From an uncultured Bacilli bacterium (GTDB lineage Bacteria; Bacillota_I; Bacilli_A; RF39; UBA660): a DNA stretch of 44,018 nt. The stretch is from contig CANQAF010000002.1 in the NCBI GenBank assembly GCA_947588975.1, positions 1-44,018 on the forward strand, written 5' to 3'. The notes below the pieces were generated by a model. The model was not told where the DNA came from. It saw only the letters and a list, made by a program, of their open reading frames with translations, and ran no database searches. Position numbers and translations under genes: made by a program. This document shows positions 7,801 to 15,533 of the stretch, in pieces. Within the stretch, counting starts at the first letter, position 1, and every line of letters begins with the position of its first letter.

Positions 7801-7906
7801 GGTTCACTTCCCCTTTAAATTTCTTTTTATTCACTTAGGACTAGCTTTTATCCTGAATATATTATATAATAGTTTTGAGATAATTACAATAAAAAGGAGT
7901 TAACTT

Positions 7907-8398
7907 ATGAAAAAAAATAAGAAAGGTTTTACCTTAATGGAAACACTTTTAGTTTCTGCTTTTATCATTGGTACGCTTGTATATTTATTTGTTCAATTTT
8001 CAAACATAAAAACAGTTTATGATACTAGTTTTAAACGTGATACCATCCCTGAAATATATTATGTACAAAACCTTAATTTGTATTTATCTAGTACAGATAT
8101 TAATAAAATTATTTCAGGTTTACAAACCAATAATTATGTAGAAATTGAAAATTGTATATTTACTGTTTCAGGTACAGATTATTGTAAAAAGTTGATGCAA
8201 ATGGCAAACGTAAAAAAAGCAATTGTTGTAAAAGATCAATTATCTGCATTAAAAGAACAACTAAAAAATAGTGCAACCAATCCATTCAGTGAAACAATGT
8301 ATCAATACATTATGGATTTATCTACATTTGATTTAGAGAAAAATCGTCTAATTGTTGAATTTACAAATGGAACAGTTGCTTCGCTAGTCATGAAGTAG
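7907..8398 (+). CDS. Type IV prepilin-like protein
   Basis: A 163-residue pseudopilin. The leader M-K-K-N-K-K-G is followed by F-T-L-M-E, a classical prepilin peptidase/N-methylation site with cleavage after Gly7 and Glu at +5, then a hydrophobic helix to about residue 28. The globular part has two cysteines (about residues 85 and 94) that could pair. AAGGAG precedes ATG 7907. It is followed after 13 bases by a second prepilin and is divergent from the ATPase. Either a minor competence pseudopilin (ComG-like) or a type IV pilus subunit. Confidence 0.85.
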   Translation: MKKNKKGFTLMETLLVSAFIIGTLVYLFVQFSNIKTVYDTSFKRDTIPEIYYVQNLNLYLSSTDINKIISGLQTNNYVEIENCIFTVSGTDYCKKLMQMANVKKAIVVKDQLSALKEQLKNSATNPFSETMYQYIMDLSTFDLEKNRLIVEFTNGTVASLVMK

Positions 8399-8411
8399 AA
8401 AGGAAATCTAT

Positions 8412-8975
8412 ATGAATAAAAAAAGAGGTTTTACATTAATTGAAGTTGCGGTTACTTTCAGTTTGATCTCCGTAATTGTGATATTATTATTTCAAATTAT
8501 TATTTCTCTTCGTGAAGTTTATATTAAAGGAGATTTACAAACTACATTATTAAGTAGACAAGGCATCTTAACGAAAAAAATAAATGATGATTTTCAAAAT
8601 TTAAAGTTGAAGTCCATTACTAGTTGTGGTAAATTCTGTATTACAATAACCTATATGGATAATAGCGCATATAACTTATCTCTTGATATTGATAAGAATC
8701 AAATTAAATATCATGATTATACGTGGCAACTTCCGGAAGGTTCAAGTATTGGTACAGTAGAAACACAAGTTGTTACGGATACAACATCTACAGGATCAAC
8801 CTATAATTCTATTTTATTAATTAATATACCTGTTACTCATAAATTGTTAGAACAAGATTATGGAATACGTATTCTTTATCAATTTTCAAATGGATCAGTA
8901 TCCATCCCAACTAGTATTCCAAAACCAACAGATGTTACAAATGAACAACATCAAAAATATAGTTTTTTTAGATAA
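8412..8975 (+). CDS. Type IV prepilin-like protein
   Basis: A 187-residue pseudopilin. The leader M-N-K-K-R-G is cut before F-T-L-I-E (Glu at +5), followed by a hydrophobic N-terminal helix. The exported domain is beta-rich with a C-x-x-x-C pair (S-C-G-K-F-C) near residue 70 and a Thr/Ser-rich segment around 115-130. GAAAGGA precedes ATG 8412. It is cotranscribed with the preceding prepilin. Its end overlaps the convergent ylbJ by 8 bases. Size and layout suggest a ComGF/PilW-like minor pilin; the exact class is uncertain. Confidence 0.83.
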   Translation: MNKKRGFTLIEVAVTFSLISVIVILLFQIIISLREVYIKGDLQTTLLSRQGILTKKINDDFQNLKLKSITSCGKFCITITYMDNSAYNLSLDIDKNQIKYHDYTWQLPEGSSIGTVETQVVTDTTSTGSTYNSILLINIPVTHKLLEQDYGIRILYQFSNGSVSIPTSIPKPTDVTNEQHQKYSFFR

Positions 8976-9948
8976 GTGATGTCCAAATAGGGAATATTAA
9001 ATAGACCAAAATACCTGCAAACGCACTATGTAAAATACGTGCTGTTAAAAATGGCAGGTATTTTATTTTAGTATCACTTAAAATACTAATCACTTGCATA
9101 TGCACACTTAATCCACCAAACGATAAAATCATTGCGGTTAATACACTTTTTACTTTTAAAGAAATATTTAACATACTAATATATTTTAATCCTTGTGTCA
9201 TTTCAATAAAACCATTTAAAGTACTTTGATATAAAGGACTGAGTGTTAGATTATGATCAATAATAGTAGTTAATACCAAAAACATTGTAACTGTTCCCAA
9301 AATGAGTAATAATGTTTGAATACTATGTGTTAATGCATTTGTAATCATCTGTCCAAAACTATTTTCATTTTTTATTCTTTTATCATGCATTTTTAGAATA
9401 GCGCGTTTTAGTGAGACTTTGTCATTAGATTTCTCACTACGACAGTATCCACGAAAAATGAGACCAATGATGATATTAGATATATAGTGACATATTAGAA
9501 TCAAAAATCCGACTTCTTTATTTTTTAAAAAAAGAAGGGATACTGTTCCTAAAATAAATAATGGGTTTGAAAAATGCGTAAAGGTAAGAATTTTTGTTGC
9601 TTCATCCTCCGATAACATTCCTTTTTGATACAGTTCTCTAGTATATTTTGCGTTACTTGGAAATCCAGAAACCAAACTCATAAAAAAAATAAATGAAGCA
9701 TTTCCATTCATACAAAATAATTTAGACATAAAAGGTCGAAATAATTCAGAAATAAATTCTACAAATCCATAATGAATTAAAATTTCTGATAGAACAAAAA
9801 AAGGAAATAATGAGGGAAAAATATTGTTTTGCCAAATTTGAAATGAAAAAGTAACAGATTCCATAATCGATTTAGATTCGGTTAAAATCTCAAATACAAT
9901 AAATAAAAGTAATATTAATATAAAAACACTATAACCAATTTTTTTCAT
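8968..9948 (-). CDS. ylbJ: Sporulation integral membrane protein YlbJ
   Basis: A 326-residue polytopic protein with about eight hydrophobic segments, including the nucleoside-recognition/gate-type core P-S-L-F-P-F-F-V and S-G-F-P-S-N-A-K typical of YlbJ. In B. subtilis YlbJ is a mother-cell (sigma-E) membrane protein needed for spore heat resistance. The start is supported by GGTGA five bases upstream on this strand. Convergent with the prepilin gene and divergent from the PDZ-Lon protease gene; the ylbJ/ylbL neighbourhood also occurs in Bacillus. Confidence 0.9.
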   Translation of the reverse strand: MKKIGYSVFILILLLFIVFEILTESKSIMESVTFSFQIWQNNIFPSLFPFFVLSEILIHYGFVEFISELFRPFMSKLFCMNGNASFIFFMSLVSGFPSNAKYTRELYQKGMLSEDEATKILTFTHFSNPLFILGTVSLLFLKNKEVGFLILICHYISNIIIGLIFRGYCRSEKSNDKVSLKRAILKMHDKRIKNENSFGQMITNALTHSIQTLLLILGTVTMFLVLTTIIDHNLTLSPLYQSTLNGFIEMTQGLKYISMLNISLKVKSVLTAMILSFGGLSVHMQVISILSDTKIKYLPFLTARILHSAFAGILVYLIFPIWTSLI

Positions 9949-9974
9949 GTTCTCACCAACTTTTTTCTGATTTA

Positions 9975-10002
9975 ATTATATGATATAATAAATACAATAG
10001 TC
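9975..10002 (-). promoter_or_regulatory. Candidate sigma-E promoter of ylbJ
   Basis: On the minus strand: GACTATT (9996-10002), 13 bases, CATATAAT (9975-9982). This is 6/7 and 7/8 against KMATATT-N13/14-CATACAMT. The -10 partly overlaps the divergent promoter at 9981-9989. Confidence 0.45.
9981..9989 (+). promoter_or_regulatory. Extended -10 promoter of the PDZ-Lon protease gene
   Basis: TGA followed by perfect TATAAT (9984-9989). The -35 region is only a T run. Confidence 0.5.
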
Positions 10003-10030
10003 ATAAAATAAATAGAAAGGAAAATAAAAT

Positions 10031-11050
10031 ATGGTAAAACAACTTATTCAAAAAATAAAACAAATACTACAAGAACATATACGTTTCATTCTTCTATTCT
10101 TTTTCTTGTTGATTGTTTGTACTTATCAATTCCCATATTATATTGAAGCTCCTGGTGGAACGATAGATATTTCTTCCCGTGTTGATGTTGAAGATGGTTA
10201 TACATCTACTGGGAGTTTTCACATGGCGTATGTAAGAGAGCTTTCTGCTACCATTCCTACCTTAATTTTGGCAAAATTGAAACGTGATTGGGATATTATT
10301 CCAAAAAAAGCTACAATTCCTAGCAATGAAGAGGAAAGTGATGTTTATTTTAGAGATCATTTGTTATTAGAAGAAGCAAATCAAATTGCAACTATTGTTG
10401 CTTTTAAAAAAGCCAATAAAGATTTAGAATATACGAATACACAATTATATATCACTTATGTAGACGAAATTGTAAATGCTGATTTAAAAGTAGGGGATGA
10501 AATTTTAAAAATTGATGGAAAAACAGTACATAGTAAAGAAGAAATGGGTAATTTACTACAATCATATGCTATCGGTAGTACAATTCCTTTTACTATTTTA
10601 CGAGATAAAAAACAAATGATAATATCCGCCAATATGATCAAATACGATGAAAATCGCAAAGCAATTGGAATTATGGTAACTGAAAAACAAGAAATTAAAA
10701 CCAATCCAGAAGTTTTATTCCATTTTAAATCTTCAGAATCTGGATCCTCTGGGGGATTGATGATGACACTTGCTATTTATAATGCACTCATTCCAGAAGA
10801 CATCACCCATGGAAAGAAAATTGTGGGAACAGGTACAATTGATAAAGATGGAAACGTTGGAACAATTAGTGGTATCAAATATAAATTAAAAGGTGCTATA
10901 TCTCAAAAAGCAGAAATATTTTTTGTTCCAAACGGAGAAAATTATGAAGAAGCGATTCGTCTTAAAAACGAAAATAATTATAAAATTGAAGTAATAGGGG
11001 TTAGTACATTTGAAGAAGCTGTCGATTATTTAAATCATATTACAAAATAA
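10031..11050 (+). CDS. Membrane-anchored PDZ-Lon (S16) protease, YlbL/SepM family
   Basis: A 339-residue protease with one N-terminal membrane helix (about 16-35). The Y-I-E-A-P-G-G motif follows immediately, then a PDZ domain (about 140-210) and a Lon-type proteolytic domain. The catalytic Ser is in E-S-G-S-S-G-G (about 235-241) and the catalytic Lys is about 40 residues later in the G-I-K-Y-K-L-K-G-A segment. It lacks the AAA domain of Lon and acts outside the membrane. AAAGGA precedes ATG 10031. Family members include SepM of streptococci, which trims a competence peptide, and B. subtilis YlbL; the substrate here is unknown. Confidence 0.9.
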   Translation: MVKQLIQKIKQILQEHIRFILLFFFLLIVCTYQFPYYIEAPGGTIDISSRVDVEDGYTSTGSFHMAYVRELSATIPTLILAKLKRDWDIIPKKATIPSNEEESDVYFRDHLLLEEANQIATIVAFKKANKDLEYTNTQLYITYVDEIVNADLKVGDEILKIDGKTVHSKEEMGNLLQSYAIGSTIPFTILRDKKQMIISANMIKYDENRKAIGIMVTEKQEIKTNPEVLFHFKSSESGSSGGLMMTLAIYNALIPEDITHGKKIVGTGTIDKDGNVGTISGIKYKLKGAISQKAEIFFVPNGENYEEAIRLKNENNYKIEVIGVSTFEEAVDYLNHITK

Positions 11051-11072
11051 AAAAACGAATTTTCGTTTTTTA
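11049..11072. terminator. Bidirectional terminator between convergent genes
   Basis: Stem AAAAACGAA (11051-11059) / TTCGTTTTT (11062-11070), very small loop. It serves the protease gene (+) and the transglutaminase gene (-), whose stop overlaps the stem. Confidence 0.75.
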
Positions 11073-11978
11073 TTTTGCTTCTAAATAAATTGAAGAATCA
11101 AATGTGTGTTCTGTTCTATCTAATTGTTTTAAAGTATCTGTCGAAATCAAGAAGAAATTATAATTCATTTTAGACTTAACAGGATCATCCCATGTTAAGT
11201 CTAAATGTTTCCATGCACCATCTACATAAACAAAATTCCATATATGATTATCACTTGCAATTTTATAATTTGGAAGACCCATTTTATCTAAAAATAGTGC
11301 CATTGCATCTGTATAGCCACCACAAACTGCTTCCCCTGTAAATAAAGGTCCGTAAGCAGTACTAGAAGTTGTGACATAAAATGGATTGGAAGTATCGATA
11401 TATTCCGATCTATTTTGATCATAAACAGTATTTTCAATAATGTAGTCATGAATCGTACGAATTTTTTCTTCATCTGTCATATTAGGAGAAATCAGTTCTT
11501 CATATAATTGATTTACTTTGGTTTCTATCTCCAATTTTTGATCTTCTGTATATGTATGTTCAAACTGAACATGAACTCTACCTAATACATTCATATTTAC
11601 ATATATACGATGATAACTATTCAATGTTGTTACTAAATTATTGATATTTGATAAAATATAGTTATCATTTGTTAGTATCTGCATATCATCTAAACATTCT
11701 TTATAGGTTTCATCACAATAAAAGGTAAATTCTTCTAAACCATTATCTAATGCTGTATAAAATAAATTCAATAAATCCTGTCTGTTTTTTGGATAAAAAT
11801 CATTTGTTTTTTGGACAAATAACCAATCTTGATCTTTCGCATACATACTATTTTCTGGCATAAATAATTGATCTTTATAAATCACATGAATCATTAAAAA
11901 TTGAATGATAGGAGTATGATATAAAAATATTAAATATATCACTCCAAGCAATATGATAGTAGATAGAAGTTTTTTCAT
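11070..11978 (-). CDS. Membrane-anchored transglutaminase-like protein
   Basis: A 302-residue protein with an N-terminal signal anchor (about 5-24) and a transglutaminase-like/papain-fold domain in the C-terminal half. The triad is visible: Cys in E-A-V-C-G-G-Y (about 218), His in N-H-I-W-N (about 245) and Asp in D-L-T-W-D-D-P. The preceding helix I-H-D-Y-I-I-E-N-T-V-Y-D is typical of bacterial cysteine-peptidase-like members. The N-terminal 150 residues are a poorly defined extracellular region. AAGGTGAT lies before the start. It may be a surface protease or crosslinking enzyme; substrate unknown. Confidence 0.85.
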   Translation of the reverse strand: MKKLLSTIILLGVIYLIFLYHTPIIQFLMIHVIYKDQLFMPENSMYAKDQDWLFVQKTNDFYPKNRQDLLNLFYTALDNGLEEFTFYCDETYKECLDDMQILTNDNYILSNINNLVTTLNSYHRIYVNMNVLGRVHVQFEHTYTEDQKLEIETKVNQLYEELISPNMTDEEKIRTIHDYIIENTVYDQNRSEYIDTSNPFYVTTSSTAYGPLFTGEAVCGGYTDAMALFLDKMGLPNYKIASDNHIWNFVYVDGAWKHLDLTWDDPVKSKMNYNFFLISTDTLKQLDRTEHTFDSSIYLEAK

Positions 11979-12026
11979 AGCATCACCTTAATATTACTAT
12001 ATCATGAAATGTTTATTTTTGAAATA

Positions 12027-12049
12027 AAAAAGAAGTAAAAAATTACTCC
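12027..12049 (-). terminator. rpsT terminator
   Basis: On the minus strand GGAGTAA and TTACTTC pair around a T-rich loop and are followed by a run of Ts. The rpsT stop codon is in the 5' arm. Confidence 0.65.
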
Positions 12050-12306
12050 ATTGAATTCACTTTAATTGTTAAACGTGATTTATTACGAGCTACATAGTTT
12101 GCAGTAATAACACCAGCTGCACATGCCTTATCAATTTTTTTGATCGCTACTTGCAATGCTTCTTGTGCTTTTACTTTATCTTTAGAAGCAATAGCTTTTT
12201 CTACATTTTTTATAGCAGTTTTCATACTAGCTTTAAAATCATTATTACTTACTTTTCTTTTAGCAATTGTTTTCACAGCTTTTTTAGCATTTTTCATATT
12301 TGGCAT
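12043..12306 (-). CDS. rpsT: 30S ribosomal protein S20
   Basis: An 87-residue, highly basic, helical protein of normal S20 length that binds 16S rRNA early in 30S assembly. It begins M-P-N-M-K-N-A-K-K-A and has the conserved central K-x-A-I-K-N-V-E-K-A-I and the C-terminal A-A-G-V-I-T-A-N-Y-V-A-R-N-K-S-R-L. GGAGGTGAG lies upstream of the start, one of the strongest ribosome-binding sites here. Monocistronic with its own promoter, divergent from gpr, as in B. subtilis where rpsT and gpr are also neighbours. Confidence 0.96.
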   Translation of the reverse strand: MPNMKNAKKAVKTIAKRKVSNNDFKASMKTAIKNVEKAIASKDKVKAQEALQVAIKKIDKACAAGVITANYVARNKSRLTIKVNSME

Positions 12307-12339
12307 AATCTCACCTCCATGTCATCTCTAATCTATTCT

Positions 12340-12368
12340 ATTCTAACAAATATTAGAAAAAAAAGCAA
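12340..12368 (-). promoter_or_regulatory. SigA promoter of rpsT
   Basis: On the minus strand TTGCTT (12363-12368), 17-base spacer, TAGAAT (12340-12345). Confidence 0.65.
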
Positions 12369-12395
12369 TAAAAAGTAACAATTTGGGTAAAAATA
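12366..12395 (+). promoter_or_regulatory. Candidate sigma-F promoter of gpr
   Basis: GGTAAAAATA (12386-12395) fits all ten positions of the Bacillus sigma-F -10 consensus GGNRANAMTR. The -35 is weaker: CAATA (12366-12370) with a 15-base spacer gives 3/5 of GYWTA. B. subtilis gpr is a forespore gene under sigma-F and sigma-G. Confidence 0.45.
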
Positions 12396-12411
12396 TAATT
12401 AGGTGATATAA

Positions 12412-13446
12412 ATGAATCATGAAATTGATTTAAGCAAGTATCAAATTCGTACCGATTTAGTCTTAGAAACAATCGAAAATCAAATAGAAAATAATGGATT
12501 TGAAAAAACAACTTATAAAGAGAATGATATTCAAGTGACACAAGTTACATTAGATGAAAAAAGTGCACATATGATTGATAAAAAAGTAGGAGATTATATT
12601 ACAATTGAATTTCAGGATATTACAGATTTTCATAATCGAGAAAATGTCAAAACAATTGTTACCAAAGAATTACAATCATTATTGAAAAAGGCCAATGTGA
12701 AAAAAGAAGATCGTTGTTTGGTCATTGGACTTGGAAATAAAAAATCAACTCCTGATGCATTAGGTCCTTGTACAATTGATCATATTTTAGTAACCAATCA
12801 TTTATTTTTACTGGATACTCCGGAAGATGGATTTCGCCAAGTTTGTGCGATATCACCTGGTGTCATGGGCGAAACTGGAATTGAAACTAGTGATATAATT
12901 TATAGTGTGATTCAAACGACAAAACCAGACTTTGTAATTGCTATTGATGCATTAGCTAGTCAAGCAATATCACGCGTTAATAAAACAATCCAAATGAGTA
13001 ATACAGGAATTCATCCAGGAAGTGGAGTAGGTAACAATCGAAAAGAAATTAGCCAAGAGACATTAGGAATACCTGTTATTGCAATAGGAGTCCCAACAGT
13101 AGTGGACGCTGTAACAATTGTTAGTGATACGATAAAATATCTACATAAATTTTATGCCTTTCAAAAAGATTTTATCAATCATCCAATGCGAAAAATGATC
13201 TATGATGGTCATATTAATTATTTAAACAAAGAAGTAGAATTAAATGAAAATGATAAAAAAGAATTATTTGGTATTATGGGACATTTTACTGAGGAAGAAA
13301 CTAAAACACTTATTAATGAGGTATTAACACCGATTGGTTATAATTTAATGATCACTCCTAAAGAGATTGACTTTGTAATTCAACACTTAAGTGATATCAT
13401 CGGTAATGGAATTAATCAAGCTCTACATGAAAAAGTAACACATTAA
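12412..13446 (+). CDS. gpr: Germination protease GPR (peptidase family A25)
   Basis: A 344-residue zymogen that degrades small acid-soluble spore proteins when spores germinate. The N-terminal Y-Q-I-R-T-D-L-V-L-E-T matches the region around the family's autoprocessing site. Core motifs include C-L-V-I-G-L-G-N-K-K-S-T-P-D-A-L-G-P, the S-P-G-V-M-G-x-T-G-I-E-T block, A-I-D-A-L-A-S, and H-P-G-S-G-V-G-N-N-R-K-E. Length is close to the Bacillus enzyme (about 370). AGGTGA at 12401-12406 precedes ATG 12412. Its presence implies SASPs elsewhere in the genome and a real endospore programme. Confidence 0.95.
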   Translation: MNHEIDLSKYQIRTDLVLETIENQIENNGFEKTTYKENDIQVTQVTLDEKSAHMIDKKVGDYITIEFQDITDFHNRENVKTIVTKELQSLLKKANVKKEDRCLVIGLGNKKSTPDALGPCTIDHILVTNHLFLLDTPEDGFRQVCAISPGVMGETGIETSDIIYSVIQTTKPDFVIAIDALASQAISRVNKTIQMSNTGIHPGSGVGNNRKEISQETLGIPVIAIGVPTVVDAVTIVSDTIKYLHKFYAFQKDFINHPMRKMIYDGHINYLNKEVELNENDKKELFGIMGHFTEEETKTLINEVLTPIGYNLMITPKEIDFVIQHLSDIIGNGINQALHEKVTH

Positions 13447-13465
13447 AAAAACCAACATTAGTTGG
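13445..13465 (-). terminator. Terminator of the 34-residue miniprotein gene
   Basis: On the minus strand CCAAC-TAAT-GTTGG followed by seven Ts. The stop codon of the miniprotein lies at the loop. Confidence 0.7.
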
Positions 13466-13562
13466 TATACATTAAAATAGAAGACAAATACATTCCTACC
13501 ATTGCAATTAATAAAATAATCGCAACAATTCTTTGAACATTTACTTTCTTTTTCTTTTTCAT
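13458..13562 (-). CDS. 34-residue single-helix membrane miniprotein, Prli42/DUF4044-like
   Basis: A short gene on the minus strand. The ATG (13560-13562) has GAGGTGA eight bases upstream. The product starts with a Lys cluster (M-K-K-K-K-K-V-N), continues Q-R-I-V-A-I-I-L-L-I-A-M-V-G-M-Y as one membrane helix, and ends in a short polar tail (Y-T-N). Size, basic start and single helix match the Prli42 / DUF4044 miniproteins of Bacilli, which anchor the stressosome in Listeria. It has a -10 TATAAT (13587-13592, minus) and its own terminator. The family assignment rests on pattern and size only. Confidence 0.7.
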   Translation of the reverse strand: MKKKKKVNVQRIVAIILLIAMVGMYLSSILMYTN

Positions 13563-13612
13563 TCGGATTTCACCTCAACTGTATTCATTATACAATAAAT
13601 CACTTTAAATTG

Positions 13613-13640
13613 GAATATTTTTAAAAAAAATTCATATCTT
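13613..13640 (+). promoter_or_regulatory. Candidate sigma-E promoter of spoIIM
   Basis: GAATATT (13613-13619) matches KMATATT at every position; after 13 bases CATATCTT (13633-13640) matches 5/8 of CATACAMT. spoIIM is a sigma-E gene in B. subtilis. Confidence 0.45.
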
Positions 13641-13659
13641 TGATTAGAGGTGGCAAGAT

Positions 13660-14283
13660 ATGAAGAAATTATTGGACAAGTTAAAACAAAAGTTATACGC
13701 AAATAAAAGGCTAGTATTATTTTTATGTGGAATTTCGCTAGTTGGATTAATTTTTGGATCTCTTTTCATCACTATTATTTCTAATTCCGATAAAGATTTA
13801 ATTCAAACTTATATTGCAGCTTTTATAAACAATATTCAAAATAATCAATTAAATTATGTAGAAAGTATGAAAAATACACTCATTTCCAATTTCAGTTTTA
13901 TTATTGTAATATGGTTACTTGGAATTTCTATAATTGGAATTCCAATTATAGTATTTATGTATTTTACAAAGTCATTTATGATTGGTTTTTCGGTCGCATC
14001 TTTTCTTTTAAAATTTAAGTTCAAAGGATTACTATATGCAATCATTTATATATTTCCTCATCATTTAATCAATTTAATTCTTTTTACATTATTAATGGTA
14101 TATTCAATGAAATTTTCTTATTATTTAGGTACTTCTATTTTGAAAAGAAAAACGATTTATTTTAAGAATTTAATGAATCCTTATTTAGGTGTTTTAATTA
14201 TTGTCATAATAGGAATAATTGCTACTTGTTCCTATGAAGTATTTATTGTTCCATATTTATTAAAATATATCATTTCGGTATAA
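13660..14283 (+). CDS. spoIIM: Stage II sporulation protein M
   Basis: A 207-residue SpoIIM (PF01944), part of the SpoIIDMP complex that drives septal peptidoglycan remodelling and forespore engulfment from the mother cell. About five membrane helices are visible: residues 18-40, 70-85, 86-110, 118-145 and 176-200. The family features F-x-S-F-I-I-V-I-W-L-L-G and F-x-x-H-H-L-I-N are present. GAGGTGG precedes ATG 13660. It has a T-tailed terminator and a sigma-E-like promoter of its own. SpoIID and SpoIIP are not in the window. Confidence 0.92.
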   Translation: MKKLLDKLKQKLYANKRLVLFLCGISLVGLIFGSLFITIISNSDKDLIQTYIAAFINNIQNNQLNYVESMKNTLISNFSFIIVIWLLGISIIGIPIIVFMYFTKSFMIGFSVASFLLKFKFKGLLYAIIYIFPHHLINLILFTLLMVYSMKFSYYLGTSILKRKTIYFKNLMNPYLGVLIIVIIGIIATCSYEVFIVPYLLKYIISV

Positions 14284-14285
14284 TC

Positions 14286-14308
14286 AACGATATAACATCG
14301 TTTTTTTT
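14286..14308 (+). terminator. spoIIM terminator
   Basis: AACGAT (14286-14291) / ATCGTT (14297-14302) with a T run to 14308. Confidence 0.75.
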
Positions 14309-14326
14309 ATTATTTATTAGAAACTA

Positions 14327-14335
14327 TGGTATAAT
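14327..14335 (+). promoter_or_regulatory. Extended -10 promoter of mnmA
   Basis: TGG followed by perfect TATAAT (14330-14335). GGTGA follows at 14350. Confidence 0.55.
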
Positions 14336-14359
14336 ACTAAATAGAAATTGGTGATGTTG

Positions 14360-15463
14360 ATGAAAAAAGTTGTTATTGGAATGAGTGGTGGAGTAGATAG
14401 TAGTGTTGCTGCTATTTTATTAAAACAACAAGGATATGATGTTATAGGTTTATTTATGCGTAATTGGGATAGTAGCGTCAATAATGATATTTTAGGGAAT
14501 CCAACTTTACAAAATGATATTTGTCCACAAGAACAAGATTATAATGATGCATTAGCGGTTTGTCAAAAATTGGAAATACCTTTACATCGTGTTGATTTTG
14601 TAAAAGAATATTGGGATTATGTTTTTACATATTTTTTAGATGAACTCAAAAAAGGTAGAACACCTAATCCAGATATCATGTGTAACAAATATATTAAATT
14701 TGATATGTTTGCAAAAAAAGCAAGAGAATTAGGTGCCGATTATATTGCAACAGGTCATTATGCGCGTATGCAAGATGGTAAATTACTTCGTGGAGTGGAT
14801 CGAAATAAAGATCAAACTTATTTCCTTTCACAATTATCAAAAGAGCAATTACAAGATGTTTTATTTCCAATAGGAGATTTAGAAAAAACAGAGGTCAGAA
14901 AAATAGCGTTAGAATATGATTTGATTACAGCCAAAAAGAAAGATTCAACTGGTATTTGTTTTATTGGAGAACGTAATTTTACTAATTTTCTAAAAAATTA
15001 TTTACCTAATTTACCTGGTAAAATCATTAATATTGAAACCAATCAAGAAGTAGGGGAACATATTGGGTTGATGTATTATACAATTGGTCAAAGAAGAGGA
15101 CTTCATTTAGGTGGAAATGACAACAGATTTTTCGCAGTAGGAAAAGATTTAAAACAGAATATATTATATGTTGCTGAAGGAGAGGAAAATCCTTATTTAT
15201 ATAGTGACTCCTGCATAGTGGAAATGGTTAATTGGATAGGTGATCGGGTATCTGATTGCACTGCAAAATTTCGTTATCGTCAACCAGATAATGAAGTGCA
15301 TATTACTCACTTAGAAAATGGTGAACTACTTGTTTCTTATCCTCAAACTGTAAAATCTGTAACACCTGGGCAAGCTTGTGTATTTTACAATAATGAAGAG
15401 TGCCTTGGTGGAGGAATTATTAAAGAAGTTCGAAAAAATGGAAAAAAATTATGGTATTTATAG
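14360..15463 (+). CDS. mnmA: tRNA-specific 2-thiouridylase MnmA
   Basis: A 367-residue enzyme that activates U34 of tRNA-Lys, -Glu and -Gln with ATP and installs sulfur relayed from a cysteine desulfurase. The frame is open from TTG 14348, but GGTGA at 14350-14354 fits ATG 14360, giving the usual M-K-K-V-V-I-G-M-S-G-G-V-D-S-S with the PP-loop S-G-G-V-D-S-S. The catalytic cysteine pair is in P-N-P-D-I-M-C-N and S-T-G-I-C-F-I-G. The C-terminal beta-barrel contains the G-Q-R-R-G-L tRNA-binding patch. Monocistronic; no desulfurase gene alongside. Confidence 0.96.
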   Translation: MKKVVIGMSGGVDSSVAAILLKQQGYDVIGLFMRNWDSSVNNDILGNPTLQNDICPQEQDYNDALAVCQKLEIPLHRVDFVKEYWDYVFTYFLDELKKGRTPNPDIMCNKYIKFDMFAKKARELGADYIATGHYARMQDGKLLRGVDRNKDQTYFLSQLSKEQLQDVLFPIGDLEKTEVRKIALEYDLITAKKKDSTGICFIGERNFTNFLKNYLPNLPGKIINIETNQEVGEHIGLMYYTIGQRRGLHLGGNDNRFFAVGKDLKQNILYVAEGEENPYLYSDSCIVEMVNWIGDRVSDCTAKFRYRQPDNEVHITHLENGELLVSYPQTVKSVTPGQACVFYNNEECLGGGIIKEVRKNGKKLWYL

Positions 15464-15481
15464 TATACTTTTACTTTACAC

Positions 15482-15510
15482 TTGACAATTGACATAAAAA
15501 TTACTACAAT
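15482..15510 (+). promoter_or_regulatory. SigA promoter with duplicated TTGACA
   Basis: TTGACA (15482-15487), 17 bases, TACAAT (15505-15510). A second TTGACA (15489-15494) lies seven bases after the first; the direct repeat could be a binding site for the HTH product, or chance. Confidence 0.7.
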
Positions 15511-15533
15511 GATAGTAGGAGGTTTTATGATAT

